Positions 61,421-64,000 of a DNA stretch of 64,000 nt are shown piece after piece. The stretch comes from Callaeas wilsoni (taxonomy: Eukaryota > Chordata > Aves > Passeriformes > Callaeidae), in contig VWPU01005414.1 in the NCBI GenBank assembly GCA_013398955.1, positions 1 through 64,000 on the forward strand, written 5' to 3'. Position numbers and translations under genes: made by a program. Below the pieces are notes generated by a model. It had not been told where the DNA came from. It ran no database searches and worked only from the letters and a program-made list of their open reading frames with translations. Every line of letters begins with the position of its first letter. Within the stretch, counting starts at the first letter, position 1.

Positions 61421-64000
61421 ATAAAATGATACCTCTTCTGTAGGCTGGGCACCAGGTGACTATAAAAATTGAATACATTATCTGAAATAGGCTTGATCTT
61501 GTTCATTTCATTAGGCACTTACATGCAGTAGACTTTCCTATTTTTTTCTTGTGCAATCTCAGAAACATAGTTTATATTCTATATTTTCAATACAAAGCAT
61601 TTGCATTTCATGCTGTCTTAATGCTGCTGAGTACTCCGTTATTTTATCAATACATTTCTTCTAAAATTGCTGCATCTGCTTCACGTAGCCCTCTTTTAAT
61701 GCCCGACATACTCTTTTGATTGCAAACTGTTGCTGTGCCATGTTTTCAAAAGTTTAGTTTTTAAGTGTATTCTTAAATCAATGTATTTCATAAATACATT
61801 GGAAGTAATTAGCAAATCGTATTTCAAATATGACTTGGTTCCCACATGGCTCTCTTAAGGATTTTGTGGAAACATTCCTTACTTTGTAATTTACTGGAAA
61901 AAAAATCTTAACAAAAGTAGCTAATGCTGATGTCAGTTCTTGATTTTCCTCAAAAGAGAGGTTTCCTGCCCTTGGTCTTGATCTCCTATATGTTCACCTA
62001 TATGAGAATAGTGCCAGTGCAAGAAGACATACATTTACATTTAAATTTAGATGTATAAATTTCTTCACGATCTGGGCTGAAGCCCTGTTGTGTTGATGGC
62101 TGAGCGTTCACACTAAAGGCTCGGGAATGCCCAGCATCAATGATCAGAAATAGGTTATTTCTACAAGAAACAGGTACTGGAGCCGGACCTTCTCAGGGTC
62201 AAAGCAGTACTGATGTTAAACTGAAAATGCAACACTGAGGCAAAAAGATCACTGAACACCAGAAAGTAAGAGTCCAGCAACAGTGTTAACATCATCTCAT
62301 TTTAAAGTATTTTTAAATTGTGTAAAATGTAGTACAATGTTAAGATGTATAGTTAATGAGAAAAGCAAGACTAAAAATATTAAATATACATAATAAAGCT
62401 GAATTAATATCAGTAGTGGAACAGTTGTTTAAAAGTTTACTGACACTTCTGACTGCTGATGGGAGTCTACTAATACTTCCTTTTCTATTTAACTGCTAAT
62501 CGGTAAAAAAGCCCAAGTTCAATGTTGTCAGTTCTACATTTGATAAGTAGAATATTGGAAAAAGAAACAGCATACAACCTTACTCCTTTTTGATCAACTT
62601 ACTTTAGGGGTAAAATTGGCACTGATCAGATCCTTTCAGGTGATTTGACTGAACTCTTTGAATGTGCAGTTGCTGGTCTTTGATGCAGTCATTTGTCTTT
62701 TTCCAGGGTGGGGCCAGAAGATGGATCCCTGACACTGTTGTAGGGCAGGTGCTGGCAATGGTGTGTGGAGGCAATGCAAGCCTCAGGGCACAGGGAGATG
62801 GGAATGTGTCTGGATGCTTCCTGCTCCTCATTCAGTCGTATGACTGTAGCAAGATTAACAGCTTTGATTTTGAGGAGAAAGCCTTAGTATGCCAAGCATC
62901 AGAAGACTGATAGCTTGAAAATATGGCTATCATTTATTTAGTAAGTATTAAAGGCTTGATAAAACCTCCACCCTCTTAACTGTACAGTTTCTCTCTCCAG
63001 ATTTTCAAATAAGGCATACAATGTTGAGAAGAAATGGACCATGGAAATTTTAAATCTGAAATGGATTTATTTTTGAAATTATCAGTACATGACTAGGAGT
63101 CTCTAATGGAAATTGCTTTGTAAATGCCATGCCTACTGAAAGTAATAGTGAAAGTCTGATTTGCGTTTTTATTCCAGTCACTCTGATGAAATTGAAAGAG
63201 ACAAAGATTAGCAATAGATCAATTGGAACAGAAAACTTCCATTTTCACACAATGTCAGAGAGAGAATTTTGAATTCCCACTTTCACCTGGGTGGACATAG
63301 ATGGTGGGACTGTTACTTGTTAAGTTATAGGACACATTCATTCCTCAAGCTTTAAATTGGTACACAGATATCACTTTACATAAAAATGTGCATAAATGAA
63401 GTCTCTCTTCCATGCCTGACAAAGTCAGCCAAGCTGCAGGGAAGCTTTGATGGAAACAGAGATTATCTGCTAAAACTGATGGATCGTGATGGAGAAACTC
63501 CAATGACAGAAGCAACCTCTTGACTACTTGTGTATAAAATGTTCTTTTTGCCTTTGAAATAGGGAAAATGGTATAGTGATTTAAAAACAAAAAAAGTAGA
63601 AAACAAGGTTCTGATTCTGCTAAGAATTTCTCAAAACACTTATTTCTATATATAGTGTGTATTTCCATTACTATTGTACAGGAATTAAAAGAAAGTCTAA
63701 TGAAAATCTTTCCTTTATCAAGAAAATGCCAAGTTTCCCTAGTGAGATGCTTGAGAACACAAAGTATCCACTTGTTAAGGTTGCACTGGTTTGGTATCCA
63801 ACTCATGATGTTGCTCCTTCGTAAGTTTTGAATTTATTTTCTTTTTACTTATCATCTTCATAATGGTGTTTCCTGTAGACTAGCTAGAAGTAAATAAGCA
63901 TGTAAAAGAGTTGAATAATGTCTTTTCAGGGTATTCTTTTAATCAGTGGACCTAGTGCAGAATTCGTTTTCATGTTAAGAACAGCAGAGCGCTAGAGCAG
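61421..64000. other. Intronic sequence, one small hairpin
   Basis: No exon or repeat body is recognised up to the window end. A perfect 10-bp inverted repeat with a CAT loop lies at 61779-61801. Confidence 0.55.
61779..61801. repeat. Perfect 10-bp inverted repeat, 3-nt loop
   Basis: CAATGTATTT (61779-61788) and AAATACATTG (61792-61801) are exact reverse complements around CAT. Confidence 0.8.

Larger units (their letters stand above)
577..64000 (+). other. SLC35F1: Intron 1 (5' part; acceptor not in window)
   Basis: After the exon-1 donor I find no reading frame resembling the expected second exon (a hydrophobic segment beginning the first transmembrane helix). The whole remaining window is therefore best read as one very long first intron. 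It contains the repeats, islands and candidate elements listed separately. No other gene on either strand could be supported. Confidence 0.75.

Noticed and set aside
577..64000. Second coding exon of SLC35F1
   Set aside because: I looked for the expected hydrophobic segment following the KVLNR junction in the translated frames and found nothing similar. The intron appears to run past the window, though a short exon could be missed by eye.
1..64000. tRNA, rRNA, snoRNA or known microRNA genes
   Set aside because: No cloverleaf with A/B boxes, no C/D or H/ACA signature and no remembered microRNA hairpin was seen. The perfect hairpin at 45859 lacks the usual bulged stem and larger loop of a microRNA precursor.

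Overview
The window is vertebrate nuclear DNA, most probably from a bird. The evidence is a CpG-island promoter with a single spliced exon, followed by more than 63 kb of AT-rich non-coding DNA carrying at least seven old fragments of CR1, the main LINE of bird genomes. It also holds a solo endogenous-retrovirus LTR of a type I associate, from memory only, with songbirds. There are no operons, tRNAs, rRNAs or CRISPR arrays, and no complete protein-coding gene.

Layout. Positions 1-1320 form a dense CpG island. It contains the 5' UTR with two very short upstream ORFs, and the first coding exon (374-576) of a gene I identify as SLC35F1, a multi-pass solute-carrier-35 family protein. The exon ends at a good GTGAGG donor in phase 2. 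From 577 to the end, everything reads as intron 1, and I could not find the next coding exon, which should begin the first membrane segment. Long first introns are expected for this gene.

The intron is mostly featureless. It holds CR1 fragments at about 3.2, 4.1, 33.3, 35.6, 44.0, 47.1 and 60.8-61.4 kb. The last is a decayed piece of the reverse-transcriptase ORF. A solo LTR lies in antisense at 31.44-31.92 kb. A second, intronic GC/CpG-rich island (22.04-22.51 kb) contains nested inverted repeats and sits directly beside a six-copy 72-87 bp minisatellite (22.71-23.19 kb). A perfect 30-bp-arm, 3-nt-loop palindrome lies at 45859-45921. A 63-bp-spaced partial duplication at 54.9-55.0 kb contains the window's only N.

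The most interesting possible gene-level feature is a 154-nt segment at 46447-46600. It has a convincing acceptor and a GTAAGT donor, and it is open in exactly the frame that exon 1 would supply. It could be an unannotated alternative (frame-shifting) exon, but nothing here proves it is used. I found no evidence of an exotic multi-gene system. The notable items are regulatory or structural.
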